From NCBI GenBank assembly GCA_019279435.1, contig JAAALK010000288.1, positions 75,415,499-75,479,498 on the forward strand: a DNA stretch of 64,000 nucleotides. The letters are read 5' to 3'. Shown piece by piece: positions 1 through 10,365 of the stretch (positions are counted from its first letter, which is position 1; the number at the start of each line of letters is the position of its first letter). Origin of the DNA: Zizania palustris. Taxonomy: Eukaryota > Streptophyta > Magnoliopsida > Poales > Poaceae. Below the pieces are notes generated by a model, which was not told the DNA's origin, made no database searches, and was given only the letters and a program-made list of their open reading frames with translations. Made by a program: the position numbers and the translations under genes.

Positions 1-1645
1 GAAAGACTTATCAAGTTTCTTGAGTTCAATATTCTTCTAAATTAGTTTCATTCTTAGATACAAACAGTTCTCATAGATAGTGGAAGGAACTGATAAAGTC
101 TCTAACTCATGCTTGGTCTGCACTAACTCAACTCTAAGGCTTTCAAGATCTCTCGACTGCTCATCACCCTTCACTCTCATCTCAGCTAGGTCAGCTAAAT
201 GAGATGGGCTATCTCTACAAGGCATGACATCTAAGGCTCGAGCATCTTTCAGCTCCAATTGAGCACTTTTAAGCTAAGTGGCCAAAGCATCTCTCTCATC
301 CACCCTCTCTGTGTACCTTGACTTAAGAGAAGTTAGGTCACGTAGCAAAACCTCACACGTGTGGCACTCACTACCCTCAAGCAAGCAGGGGGAAGAGGTA
401 AGACTCTCAATCTTGCTATTAGCAATAGCAAGCTCACTAGTAAGCTCATCTACCCTCTTCTTGGCCTTTCTAAGCAACTTCTCCCTATAATTCAACTCAC
501 GACTATTTTCTTTAAGAAATTCAACAACTTCACATTCATATGAAGATATCTTTTCATCGTCATCGTCAGAGTTGTCGGAGTATCTCTTGTCATCTTTATC
601 CTCAAGAGCCATTGTGTAGAACCTCTTGTGGGATCTTCGGCTACGACGAGAGCGAGTCTTCGGCTTGTCCTTGAAGGCCATGAAGAAGGGGCCTGCAGGT
701 CATCCATGTCCCTCTCCTTCCCTTTCTTGATGACGATCTCCTCAAAGCTTGAGCTCGTTGAAGAGGAAGAACAGAATGATCGCTTGGCATAGTTTTTCTC
801 TATCTAGGCAAAGAAAGCCTTGTCTCACCTTCTGTTCTCGCGACGATAGTCCTTCAGGGCCTTTCAAAAGAACTTCTTCATGGGCTTGCCCCTGGTGAAG
901 GAGTTCTGGTGGGAGATGTTATGCTTGTTAGAGTCGTAGGATCCACCACCGGTGCCATTTTTGTAGTTCTTCCACTTGGGGCATTCGGCGATGAAGTGAT
1001 CTAGATCACCACACTCAAAGCAACTAGGTTTTGTGCCATGTTGTTTGAATGTTCTCCTATCATAAAAACAATGAACCCGGCTATTGAACAAGCATAAATC
1101 ATCATCTCTTAACAAATCAAGTTGATCCTCAGTGATAGACATCAAAGAGGATAAAGCACAACTCAAAGAAGATGCATCACCAGAAGGAGTCACAATAGCC
1201 AAGGTTTTGGAACTAGAGCCAGTGAGATTTGATCTCAACTAGATGTTAACCTCTAAAGTTTTGAGCTTACTGAAAATCTCTGCGACGGTCAAGGTATCAT
1301 AAGAATAACTCTCAACAATCAAATATACCTTGATCTCCCAGACCTTATGGTCTAAGGTATGAAGAACCTTGAGCGCCAGTTCATGGTTTGAGACAAGCTG
1401 ATCCCGTTCAGCCTTGTTGGCTCGAAGCTTGTTAATGATTGACTAAAAATGACCAAACAAAGCCTCGACAATCTCACCTGGCTTCTGTGAGAATTTTTCA
1501 TATTCTCGCTGGTAAGTCTGGTAGAGCCTAGCCTTGACCTGAGCTGCCCCTCATGGTATGTCTGGAGGGTAGCCTAGATCTCTCAAGCAGTGTCAAGATG
1601 GCTAACATACTCAAACTCACTGGGACCTAAACCAAAGAAAAGAAT
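1..1645 (-). pseudogene. Copia-1: decayed Sirevirus-type gag fragment
   Basis: Reading the minus strand gives a gag protein clearly related, segment by segment, to the intact Copia-5 gag at 52218-54968. Its capsid part lies at about 1240-1640, a CX2CX4HX4C zinc knuckle (CFECGD...HFIAEC) near 980-1025, and the Ser/Asp-rich and coiled-coil part at 37-710. Gag would coat the element RNA in cytoplasmic particles. Several stops and frameshifts break it (for example near 265, 700 and 1240), so it is dead. The right end is cut exactly at the LTR terminus of Tat-A, after the bases AGAAT. The left end leaves the window, so pol or a 3' LTR may lie outside. It is the oldest visible layer. Family assignment is by resemblance to Copia-5 and is secure. 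Confidence 0.9.
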
Positions 1646-2160
1646 TGTTGGCGTAAAAGATTACGCTAACAGGTTTAGGAAACTAAGTGTGTAACAAACG
1701 AAGTGTTTGTTTAAGTAAACTATTCCAAGCCTCCGAGATGGATAATAGTCTGAGATAGTTCGAAGTGTGTATTGAATATCTGAGTATTCGATGCCTATTA
1801 CAGGGTGATAAGGGGGTTATTTATAGGTATAATCTATAGGGAAAAGACCTTTTTACCCCTTAATTACAACCGACATAGTGGATACTATTTCGGTATCCCT
1901 TATAGGGTCAATATGGTAAAACATGCTCGAAGGATGTTGATAAAATAGACGTCCCAACCTTCTGGTTGTTTTCCACTCTGGAGGGGAAGCCTTTCGGAGG
2001 ATCTCTTCGGACTAGAACCTGGATGACCCTTCGGCTTCGAGCCCTTCAGTCCGGAGGCAAGTCTTGGACTCCGAGATTAAGACTTGCCTTCATCTTCGTC
2101 GCATAATGTATTTGCTTGAAATTTTGGAGGATCATGAGGATGAATTATTTTCCCCCAACA
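1646..2160 (-). repeat. 3' LTR of Tat-A (minus)
   Basis: The 515-bp LTR begins TGTTGGGGGAAAATA (minus strand, at 2160) and ends ACGCCAACA (at 1646), with 6-bp inverted ends TGTTGG/CCAACA. It is related to the solo LTR at 11696-12189. No 5-bp duplication of AGAAT is found after 2160. Instead a purine tract follows, so this is an element end and not a solo LTR. Confidence 0.9.
1817..1825 (-). promoter_or_regulatory. LTR TATA box of Tat-A
   Basis: TATAAATAA on the minus strand, about 335 bp into the LTR in element orientation. The related solo LTR has TATAAATAC at the matching place (12012-12020), which supports a conserved core promoter. Confidence 0.6.
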
Positions 2161-2172
2161 GTAGCCCCTCAA
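2161..2172 (-). other. Polypurine tract of Tat-A
   Basis: On the minus strand TTGAGGGGCTAC directly precedes the LTR start. A purine-rich run just before an LTR is where plus-strand DNA synthesis is primed. It fixes the orientation of the element as minus. Confidence 0.7.
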
Positions 2173-2563
2173 ATACGCTTCTCCGAATAGCCTGTACAGC
2201 AAGGAGAGCAGTATATGCAAGAAATATTTCCATGCTCAGGAAGTTAGAAAAAATTCAAGGTATTATAACCATTTGAAGTATCTTTGGCATCGAAGGTGTA
2301 TCGAATCTAGGCTTCGAACTTGAACCTTCGGATGATGGATTCAAAAGAAAATGAACCATTATGATGATAGTGATCGCAAAGAGCCATTACTTTTGTGTCT
2401 TTTCTCCTCAAATAGCCGCTAGACCTTTCGAGAAAGCAACAGCCGCAAAAGTTTTACCGCGGGTTCACATTATTTAACCTTTTGGCCCCACCTGTCATTA
2501 ACGAGGGTTGGATCTGCAAGAGTGAAAACATATGCGAATCGCGCCGAATGAGAACGGAGCAGT

Positions 2564-2570
2564 TATAAAA
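2564..2570 (+). promoter_or_regulatory. TATA box of the antisense gene in Tat-A
   Basis: TATAAAA on the plus strand lies 113 bp upstream of the ATG at 2677. Transcription would be expected to start near 2595-2600, giving a 5' leader of about 80 bp. Its orientation opposes the LTR promoter, so the antisense gene probably has its own promoter. This is inferred from position and sequence only. Confidence 0.55.
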
Positions 2571-2676
2571 GAGGAAAGTGATCGACTACGAAAAGTTTTT
2601 ACAAAGCTCTTGTGCTTCGACTTTTCCTTACTTCCATCTTCAACCTTCTTCTACGAGATCCTTGAGCATTCCACCA

Positions 2677-3488
2677 ATGGCGAGAACTAGTGCGAAGGTG
2701 CCAACGACGGTGGCGACCCTGGCGCAGTAGCAAGCTTTGGCCACATCAGCGGCAGCGGCAATGGCGAGTGCTCCGAGTGTCTCCTAGCCTAAGGATCCAC
2801 AGGAACTCCGCCCACCATCTAAGAAGCCATTGAAGCAGATGTTCTTTCTAGGGCAATCGACCAGCACAGTGGAATCCATCGAGGAAGCTATGAACGGCAA
2901 GCTAGGCCCAGGAATGAGGACTCGAATTCCAAGGGAAGAAGTGATACTAGCATCGAGGAGTGCAGAAGTGGTTGTTTCGAGGCTTTCTTTGAAGCAAGAT
3001 TGGGGTTTCCTTCGATTGATTTCCTGGTGGAGGTTCTGGAGATGTTCCATGTCACCCTGCCGCAACTATCTCCGAATGCCATAGCTAGACTAGCAATCTT
3101 CGAGTGAGCTCTCCGAGCCGAAGGGTGCGAGGGGAGGTCCGATGTTTTCACGGCAACCCACGAGGGTTCATGCCAACCTAAGCCGCATGATGGGCCCGGA
3201 GACTCCAAGTTACTGGTGGCCTTTGGGAGCGTCAATTTCAAGCTCCGGAAGGAACATATGAAGAATTTTCCTGCAAAAGCTATCAATGACCGGTGGTATT
3301 CCGACTGGATACTCTGGTGGTTCTATGCCGAGGTGGGAGAAGATTCAAGCCTGGCAGGTCCCCTGCGAGAGATATGGTACCGGAGGGAGGCGGAGGTGAC
3401 TCCGGACCCAAGTCCGCTTTCAACGCGACTTGGGTTATCGTCTTCAGTGGCCAAGCGCATGAGCATGCGAGACTTGACGGAGGAGTTC
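2677..3488 (+). pseudogene. Antisense ORF of Tat-A, PF04195-type domain, N-terminal part
   Basis: The ORF starts at ATG 2677 (context CCAATGG). An Ala/Thr/Ser-rich leader is followed by the domain annotated in plants as 'putative gypsy type transposon' (PF04195). Recognisable parts are FEAFFEA-LGFPS near 2975-3015, FHVTLPQLSPNAIARLAIFEWALRAEG near 3040-3125 (with Trp read as TGA near 3107), and FKLRKEH...WYSDWILWWFYAEV near 3237-3340. Stops at 2728-2730 (CAG to TAG) and 2785-2787, plus a frameshift near 2975, inactivate it. Its biochemical role is unknown; despite the family name it is not a demonstrated transposase. Chr-T cuts it at 3488 in the middle of the coding region. A likely C-terminal piece is at 26191-26674. 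Confidence 0.75.
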
Positions 3489-5473
3489 TGTAATGCCCAC
3501 GTTAAAAAAAATAAATATAATAATAATAATAATTAAAATATAATAATAATTAAAATAATACTTTGGATATTTATAAATAATTCAAAACTATGAAAAGTTA
3601 TTTTTCTAGAATTTTAGACTCGTTTTTCTTTTTCTAAAATTTTATTTCTCTCTTTAAGTTTTCTCTCTCACTTACGCGTGGGACCTACATGTCATCACCT
3701 TCCTCCCACCCTCCTCTCTTTTCTCTCTCTCCCACTTCCACCATGCACCCACAACTCCCTCCCCATGGCAACCGCTGGCCGTTCCACTTTCCCCGTCGCC
3801 CACTTCACGTCGAGGCCGCGCCCACGACGCCGGAACCACCATCCCCCTCACGCACCCCTTTATTTGGCCATTCCTCTCTTCCCCATTCCATTTTCTCCCA
3901 CTTTCCACCATTTTTCTCCTCTGAGCTCTCCTTCCTCACCGTAGCCGTGTCGTCGTCGTTGTCCCCCCGGTGAGAACTCCCCCCTTCCCATTTCTTCCCC
4001 TAGCCTTGTCACCACCACCACCGTGCGCCGCCCACGCCGTGCCCGCCGAGCCGCATCGCACCGCGCCGCCCATCACCCGCCTGCCGCCCGCCGGCCGCGC
4101 CCGACCACGCCGACCGGACCGAGCCATCCCGCACCCCTATTTTGCCAGTTCTGTGATTTAACCCTCTATTTTAGGGTATTTAAATCATGTTCTGGCACTT
4201 TAGCATTATAGCCCCTCTGTTTCAGGATAATTATTTTCTACCCTGCACATTAGTACTGTTTTGGCTAAAAATAGAGCTAAAACTTCTAAAATACACAACT
4301 AATTCATCCTAGCTCCGTTTGGAGTGATTCAAATTGTTGTGTTTTCATAAAATTGCAAAGAATCTAACTATGCATTTATTTTGTATTATTCATGTGTATT
4401 GATGTACTGTTTTGCATTAATTATGTAAAGTTTGGTTCAGCTCGTACCTTAATAAGGGTTGGGTTGATCGAGATAAGAAATAATGCTTAGCCATGGCTGG
4501 ATTAAGGACCGGTCTGTGGCTACTGTTGCAATGCAATTTCGTACTACCACAAGTCTAATGGGTATGACCTGGCTTAGAGTATTAACTGTACTTGCTTACA
4601 ACACTAGTGGTATGATGGGTGATGGTTTGTGGTGGGTCGCACCCCCAGGCCTGAATGTCACTCGGCGCAAGAGGGGGCTTACTCGACTAGGGTTGACCCT
4701 ACAGGAAGCAAAACCTTAGCGGGTGTTTGTATGTTTGTATGGTATGCGATGGGCCTTGGCATGGGATTGGGTCGGGGTACCGTGGTGGTATCCTGACGTT
4801 AACTGAGACTGTGCCTTGTGGGTAAAGTTGTACACCTCTGATCAGAGTTAAAATCTATTCGAATAGCCGAGCCCACGGTCAAGGGCAGGCAAAGTGATGT
4901 TTTCACGATTAGAATAACCTTCCACTTTACTTCTGGTTTGATGGTTGGGATGAGGTCTAAGGATCCTACAGGTGGTGGTAACTTGCTAGTGCAGGTGCAC
5001 TGCTTGGATTGTAACATGTTCATAGCAGTCTTTATTACTTGTAGATGTTTTACAATTGTTTTAACTAAAAATGAGCTTTACGCAAATGAACCCTATTATG
5101 CCATCCTTGTTATTCCCTTGCTTTATTTGCATCATTTCGGGTGGCTTGTTGAGTACCAATGTACTCAGTGCACTATTTCAAACCTCTCCAGAAGTTGAAG
5201 GGATCTACATAGATGAAGACGAAGAGGAGGCGTGAGGCTTGGCCACACTCGAGCACTTGTGGGAGCTTGTGGGGAAAGGCCGTTATCCACTGCTTGTGTT
5301 TTGCTTAGTAATCTTTGTTCAGGCCGTTTAGGCCATGTATACGACTATGTGTAATTACTTTTAATCCGCATGGAACTCTGTTGTATCTACTTGTTATTGT
5401 GTACCGTGCCTTTTCCTAGGACAGGGACTTAACGCACAAAGAGTTCGGGAAGGTATTATTCTCGGGCTTGACA
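3489..5473 (+). repeat. 5' LTR of Chr-T
   Basis: The 1985-bp LTR runs from TGTAATGCCCACGTT to GGGCTTGACA. After an AT-rich start it has a CT-rich and then GC-rich block (about 3660-4140), which resembles a gene leader and holds a splice-donor-like CCGGTGAGAA near 3968. Compared with the 3' LTR it lacks two internal segments of about 155 and 187 bp, with junctions near 4425 and 4494. Open frames in this LTR are not supported as genes. Confidence 0.92.
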
Positions 5474-5476
5474 AGT

Positions 5477-5490
5477 TGGTATCAGAGCCA
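5477..5490 (+). other. Primer binding site of Chr-T (tRNA-iMet)
   Basis: TGGTATCAGAGCCA lies 3 bp after the LTR end. It is the usual plant PBS complementary to the 3' end of initiator tRNA-Met, where minus-strand synthesis starts. Confidence 0.9.
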
Positions 5491-5664
5491 CCTTGACTGT
5501 AGGTTATGCCCCACGGTTAATCCCCTAGGATGTTCGTCTAAGGCTATTTTGAAAGAAATATATTATTCCCAAAATGTGTCATTTGGTGGTTGTGTTTACT
5601 TACCCTCACTATTCAAAAAAAGGTTACTGATTTTGTTTTTGTGTGTTTTTTCAATATGGTGTAG

Positions 5665-6465
5665 ATGGAGTTGGTGACCTTGAGGTGCGTGTGAGCCGGA
5701 GGATTCGTGGTGGAGCTTCGGGCCATGATGCGGAAGATCGGTTACCTGTTACAGCCAGAGTTCGAGGGGATCGAGTTTGTGGTTGGGGCAGATCATAGTT
5801 GGAAGGTGACAGTGATGATCACCGGAGGCCGGACTGACCTTCCCACTCTAGAGTATGGGGGAAGGCACCGATTTTCGTGTCGCAGTGTAGGTGGATTCTT
5901 TCTGGGCGTTGTTGGACCTCCGCCATGCCCACGATGAGAAGCTGTGGACCACGGCATTCCGTTGTCACCCTGCTCGACAGGAGGGAGAGTCCTTTAGCCT
6001 TTTCTACAACACCAAGCACGAGGAGGACACCACCATCGTCCACATGGCGCGTATGATGGAGTCGATGGACGACATGTATACTATGCAGGAGCATGAGAGC
6101 AGGAAGGAGATTGAGGCCCAGGGAGAGAAGCTCCGATGCTTGGAGAAAGAGATTCAGCTAGCTAGAGGTAGGTTGCGGAGCGGCAGTGGAGGATCCTCCA
6201 CCTTCAGTCCCAGGTTCATCCCAGGAAGAGGACCAGGGTTACCGCACGCAAGAGTGTGCCTCTTCTGAAGGAGCAGGAGAGGTTTGTCGTGGAGATCCCG
6301 GAGGAGATAGGGGAGTGCACAGCTGTCGCACTAGCTCCTGTTCTAGCTTCGATGCCTCAAAGGGATCAGCCCATGGGCGAGGACAACGAGGAGCCCATGG
6401 AGGAGGAGTTCTTCGAGGAGTCTCGCACCGAGTGGCCCCTTATAGGCTACACCCCCGCTCCATAG
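5665..6465 (+). pseudogene. Extra ORF upstream of gag in Chr-T (ORF0-like)
   Basis: Between the PBS and gag lies a coding-like stretch of about 265 residues, broken by an early stop and frameshifts near 5880 and 6210-6250. The order is: a conserved-looking part with ELRAMMRKIGYLLQPEFEGIEF (5707-5770) and KVTVMITGGRTDLPTLEYGG (about 5800-5860); then SFWALLDLRHAHDEKLW (about 5895-5945); then a charged helical, probably coiled-coil part (6045-6175); and a Glu-rich acidic tail ending EEEFFEE...YTPAP before the stop at 6463. I do not recognise a domain. From memory, rice RIRE3/RIRE8 elements have an ORF0 in this place. The function is unknown, and the frame is dead here. Confidence 0.6.
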
Positions 6466-6717
6466 ATCGACCCACCCTCATATTTACCTGTTCTTTTTTG
6501 TTTAGATGTTTCATTATTTTATCATAGGTGTGAAGTTTGTACTGATTTATTTGGTGTACGACTTCATTTAGCTTGCTTGATGTTGTTTAGGTTTCAAAAA
6601 TTTAGACTATGTTACTTGGATGTTTAGTTTGTCATTTGCTTAATGAATGAATGTTTGCTTAATCCGAGTGTTTGTTCACATCACTAAATGTATGAAATGA
6701 GTTACTTTGATAGAACA

Positions 6718-7445
6718 ATGGCGCCACCCATTCTAAAACCTCTCCCTTCTTTCAGCAAGATGGTGTACACACGCAACGGATGCTACATCAACAATGATGG
6801 TAGCGCAGAACAAAGCGACGCCATGGATGGATCTAGTGCAGCTCTGCCTAACCAGGGTTTGCCCCCACCACCAGCAGCCGATCCGACTTTGACCCAAGTT
6901 GTGAGCAATCAAAATCAGTTGATCACTGCTCTTCTCCAGCAACTCTAGAACCAGAACAACCGGGCACCTCAGGCAGCCGTGCCCATCCATCAAGCAGGCC
7001 CTCAGCAATCCAAGTTATCTGAGTTCCTTAGGGTTCTCCCTCCCACTTTTGCCAGCGCCACTAATCCAATGGAAGCCAATGATCGATTGAAAGATATGGA
7101 AAAGAAGTTAGATATGGTGCAATGCTCAGATCAAGAGAGGGTGGCTTTCGTTACCCATCAACTCCAAGGCCCTGCGGGTGAATGGTGGGATAACTTTTGT
7201 GAGGCTAGACATGAAGGTCATGTTACCTCATGGGCCGAATTCTCCAAGGCATTTCGGAGGGCCCACGTGCCATCTAGAGTGGTGGCCCTGAAGAAGAAAG
7301 AGTTTCACTCGCTGAGGCAAGGAAATCGCACCGTGACAGAGTATCTTCATGAATTCAACTGTTTGGCACGTTACACACTAGAGGATGTGCGTAGTGATGA
7401 AGATAAACAAGATAAGTTCCTAGAGGGGCTTGATGATGAGCTCGC
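6718..7445 (+). pseudogene. Chr-T gag, N-terminal half, truncated
   Basis: The frame opens at ATG 6718 (MAPPILKPL) with a second ATG at 6760. A Gln/Asn-rich linker is followed by the capsid-like Retrotrans_gag domain: LRVLPPTF (about 7027), ANDRLKDMEKKLD, QLQGPAGEWWDNF, WAEFSKAFRRAHVP, LRQGNRTVTEYLHEF, DKQDKFLEGL (to 7440). A TAG at 6946-6948, where CAG is expected, interrupts the linker. The zinc knuckle and protease are lost because the LTR of Copia-2 begins at 7446. Gag would form the particle core around the element RNA in the cytoplasm. Confidence 0.88.
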
Positions 7446-8999
7446 TGTAGGACCGAAAGTAGCGACCAGAGGGGGGTGAATGGGCGCTATAAAAAACTTC
7501 TTGCTATATTATGATTTAAAAACCCAACACCCAACCAACTTAACCAGACAAACAATATTAGCAAAGCAAATTACTGGTACTATAGTTGTCTAGACTAAAA
7601 ATGACCGGTGTCCCAATTAAAATGATATTGAAAATAAACTAAATAAAATACTGCAGTAAATAAAAACACCTAGATAAATCACGAAATATTTATATTTCAG
7701 TCTAGAAATAAAATACTAATTAAATGCATAAACAAAGGTTCATTCAAAAATTAATTCAGAAATAAACCTAATATATTGCGTGTAAAACTAGAATAAAAAT
7801 AATACTGCGTCTAATAATCAAATATTTTTTCTTTTTATATGAGCAGAACAAAAAAATATCTAAATAAAAATATGCGAGTACTAAAAATATTTTGGCAGAT
7901 TAAATTAACAACAAAATTTCTAAATAGATCTTCAGCTAATTTAATAATAGATGATTATCTATATAATTGATCTGCCTAAAAATAGGAGATTAAAAACTTA
8001 CCTGCGTCATCGTCGCCGCCGCTCACTACGTGCACCGATCTTCGTGCCAACAAAGCAGCCTGGTGTGCGCCCTAGACCACAATCGCAGCACGCCAGAACA
8101 AAACCACGGAACCAAAGCCCCTTTTTTGTTTTTTATATGGCGCACGCAAAACGAGATTTCAGCCTTTCTCTGCCGCACGCTTCCGCTGCGCCACTCTGAT
8201 GACGTTGATCGCTGCACGCCTACGCCTCCTGCCGTGGGGCCCGCGTCACGTGCCAGGGAAGCCGAGCCGCTCCAGGGAAGACGTGCTGCAGCACCTTGCC
8301 TTGGATGGAGAATCCCGTCGTTCTGCCGTTGTGGCACGGGCTAGCGAATAGCCGGCGACCGGCGAAAAAAAACGCAGATCCAAGATAACAGGCAGCGGAA
8401 AATAATATGTGGATTGTAGATTGATCTCCAAAAAAAATAGTCATCCTATCCCCAGGGGGGTAGGGGCCTATTTATAGGCGACTCCTAATACATGAAAAGA
8501 CTAATTTACCCTAGGGTAAATTAACACTGACTCTAAAATAAATTCCGAAAATTACTAAAATATTCTTAGAAAAATCAATTGACACAAATAAAAATATTCT
8601 GGACTTAAACACTAAATATTAATATCCTAAAACAAAATAATCATAGGTTGTCAGTTTTGCACCGAAACTGACAAAGCGTCCACCGTCTTCGCACCGGGTA
8701 CCCGGATTGGGCCGACCCGACCCCACAACTTCCTCAGCCCGACAATCGCTCGCCTCCCGTGTACATGAGTCAAACCCAGTCAACAGACCAGTGGATCCTC
8801 TACCGCTCCTAGCCCATGTACCCGGATTGAGCCAACCCGACTCTACAGCTCCTCTGCCCGGCTGTCGCTCGCTGCCCATGTACCTGAGTCACATGCGCCT
8901 TAGACACGACAGGTCTTCATGTCTCTTCCTTTGACTTCCGTTGACAATCACTCATCACATCTGGAGTATCAAACCCACGTTCTTCAACATGGTTTCTCA
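7446..8999 (-). repeat. 3' LTR of Copia-2
   Basis: In element orientation it starts TGAGAAACCATG (8999) and ends GGTCCTACA (7446), length 1554 bp. Its terminal part is shared with the LTRs of Copia-3 and Copia-5 (TGTAGGACCGAAAGTAGC on the plus strand). A TATA box, TATAAATAG on the minus strand, is at 8468-8476. It is several hundred bases shorter than the other two LTRs. Confidence 0.9.
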
Positions 9000-10365
9000 A
9001 TCTCCCCCTTGATGAGTGCATTGTCAACACCCTCCTCGGCACTTCTTCAGAACCTCCAAAACATGTGGAGACAGGAAAACAAAGACAAAAGAAAATAGAA
9101 GAAAGAAAATAAAGTTTAACCCTGATGACCAAAAGCCAAACAGAAGCAAGAAAATGGTCATTATGGTTAACCAAAAATAAATACTCAAAAGCAAGTGCAA
9201 TCTCAGAACTACCAACAAGGATAAATATCAAGACTGAAATACTCCCCCTGAAATAAATCCCAGAGAAAGCCAAAAATGTCCCCTAAACTCCAAAATTTCT
9301 CCCCCTTGTTGACAATTGGACTCATCAAGTGAGACTAAATGCACTATAAAGAGACAAAGACTCAAACTCCCCCTAAAATGTAGCTCCCCCTCAAAATATG
9401 CCATGAATGCAGATAGGGTGCACGTGGAGTGTAAAAATCATGCTTCTTAGATATGATTAACTGCAATTACAACATCTAACAGGTATAGCAAAAGATATAT
9501 TGTCTAAGATACATGACATGATCAGTGCAACAAATGATATCTAAAGGGAGTCATTAGCACACATTTTTCGATTTTTGCAAACAAAAGCATCACCATATTT
9601 TCTAGTTGACAAGCAAGGTAAAGCTTGAGATGCAAAAGCTAACTGATATCTACCAAGATAAGCATTGTCCAAATCAAAGTGCTTCAGCAAACTTGTCATC
9701 TTTTTAAATTTTTTAGCCTTTTTCTTTTTTCTTTTTATTTTTTTTTTCATTTCTGTCAGGGGTTATTTGCATGTCAAACCTTATAATAACCGACCAAGTC
9801 AAGCCTAGGCCAGAACTAGACCATCAGAAGCTTAAGACATTGGTCTTGGCATACATTACACCGTCCTAGTTCATACCGAAGTGCTATGGTAAGCAGAACA
9901 GAACAATGTAATGCGACAAAGCAAACCCACCTGGATCTTTTCTAATAATCATAAAAATGCATAAATCTTTCATTTTTCTAGATTTTTTTATCATTTTTAT
10001 AACACATTTTTCATATTTAAAGCATATGGATGTCCAAGTTGCATATCTGCATCTAAGTAAGGATCTAGCTACCAGGCATGTAAAAGATAGTGAAAGCATT
10101 CAGCCTACACATGCTAGTTACCAGAAGCAATGGTGATCATTTTCAATTTTAAAATATAAAAGCCATGCATATGACAAATATCAGATATATCATGTGAACT
10201 GAAACAGAACGTGATCATCAACAAGTAATCAAAAGCATATACTGGCTAGAGAAAGTAAAGCAAATCAATCATATAACAGAAGCAAACTTAAAATGTGATT
10301 GATGATTATGCATGATATGAACGCACACAAAAATACTTAAAAAATAAAGAAGAAAAAAAATTGAC
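9000..10365 (-). other. Copia-2 3' noncoding region with repeated PPT-like motifs
   Basis: There is no supported coding sequence between the end of pol and the LTR. The minus strand carries five GGGGGAG purine motifs, near 9002, 9242, 9300, 9368 and 9384. The one touching the LTR (ATCAAGGGGGAGAT, 9000-9013) is the functional PPT by position. Sireviruses are known for multiplied PPT motifs in this region. No env-like ORF is seen. Confidence 0.75.

Larger units (their letters stand above)
1646..3488 (-). mobile_element. Tat-A Gypsy element, 3' end (3' LTR, PPT, antisense gene)
   Basis: This is the 3' part of a minus-strand LTR element inserted in Copia-1. It contains the 3' LTR (1646-2160), a purine tract next to it, and an oppositely oriented gene that starts at 2677. 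Tat-lineage Gypsy elements (Retand, Grande and relatives) are known to carry extra antisense ORFs between pol and the 3' LTR, which is the arrangement seen here. Chr-T interrupts it at 3489. The probable continuation is 26191-27493, where Tat-B interrupts it. Its pol and 5' LTR are not in the window, so the lineage call rests on the antisense ORF and the LTR, not on RT. Confidence 0.75.

Noticed and set aside
1646..2160. A solo LTR in Copia-1.
   Set aside because: The 5-bp left flank AGAAT is not repeated after 2160; a polypurine tract and Tat internal sequence follow instead.
2677..3488. A true transposase gene, suggested by the PF04195 family name.
   Set aside because: The family name is historical. 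No DDE or other catalytic pattern is visible, and the position fits the antisense ORF of Tat retroelements.
3678..4161. Overlapping Pro/Ser- and Arg-rich frames in the Chr-T LTRs (also 24041-24554).
   Set aside because: Open in several frames on both strands because of GC-rich composition, no recognisable domain, and located within the LTR leader-like block.
5477..5490. A tRNA gene fragment at TGGTATCAGAGCC sites.
   Set aside because: These are primer binding sites next to LTR ends. No cloverleaf or internal promoter boxes surround them.
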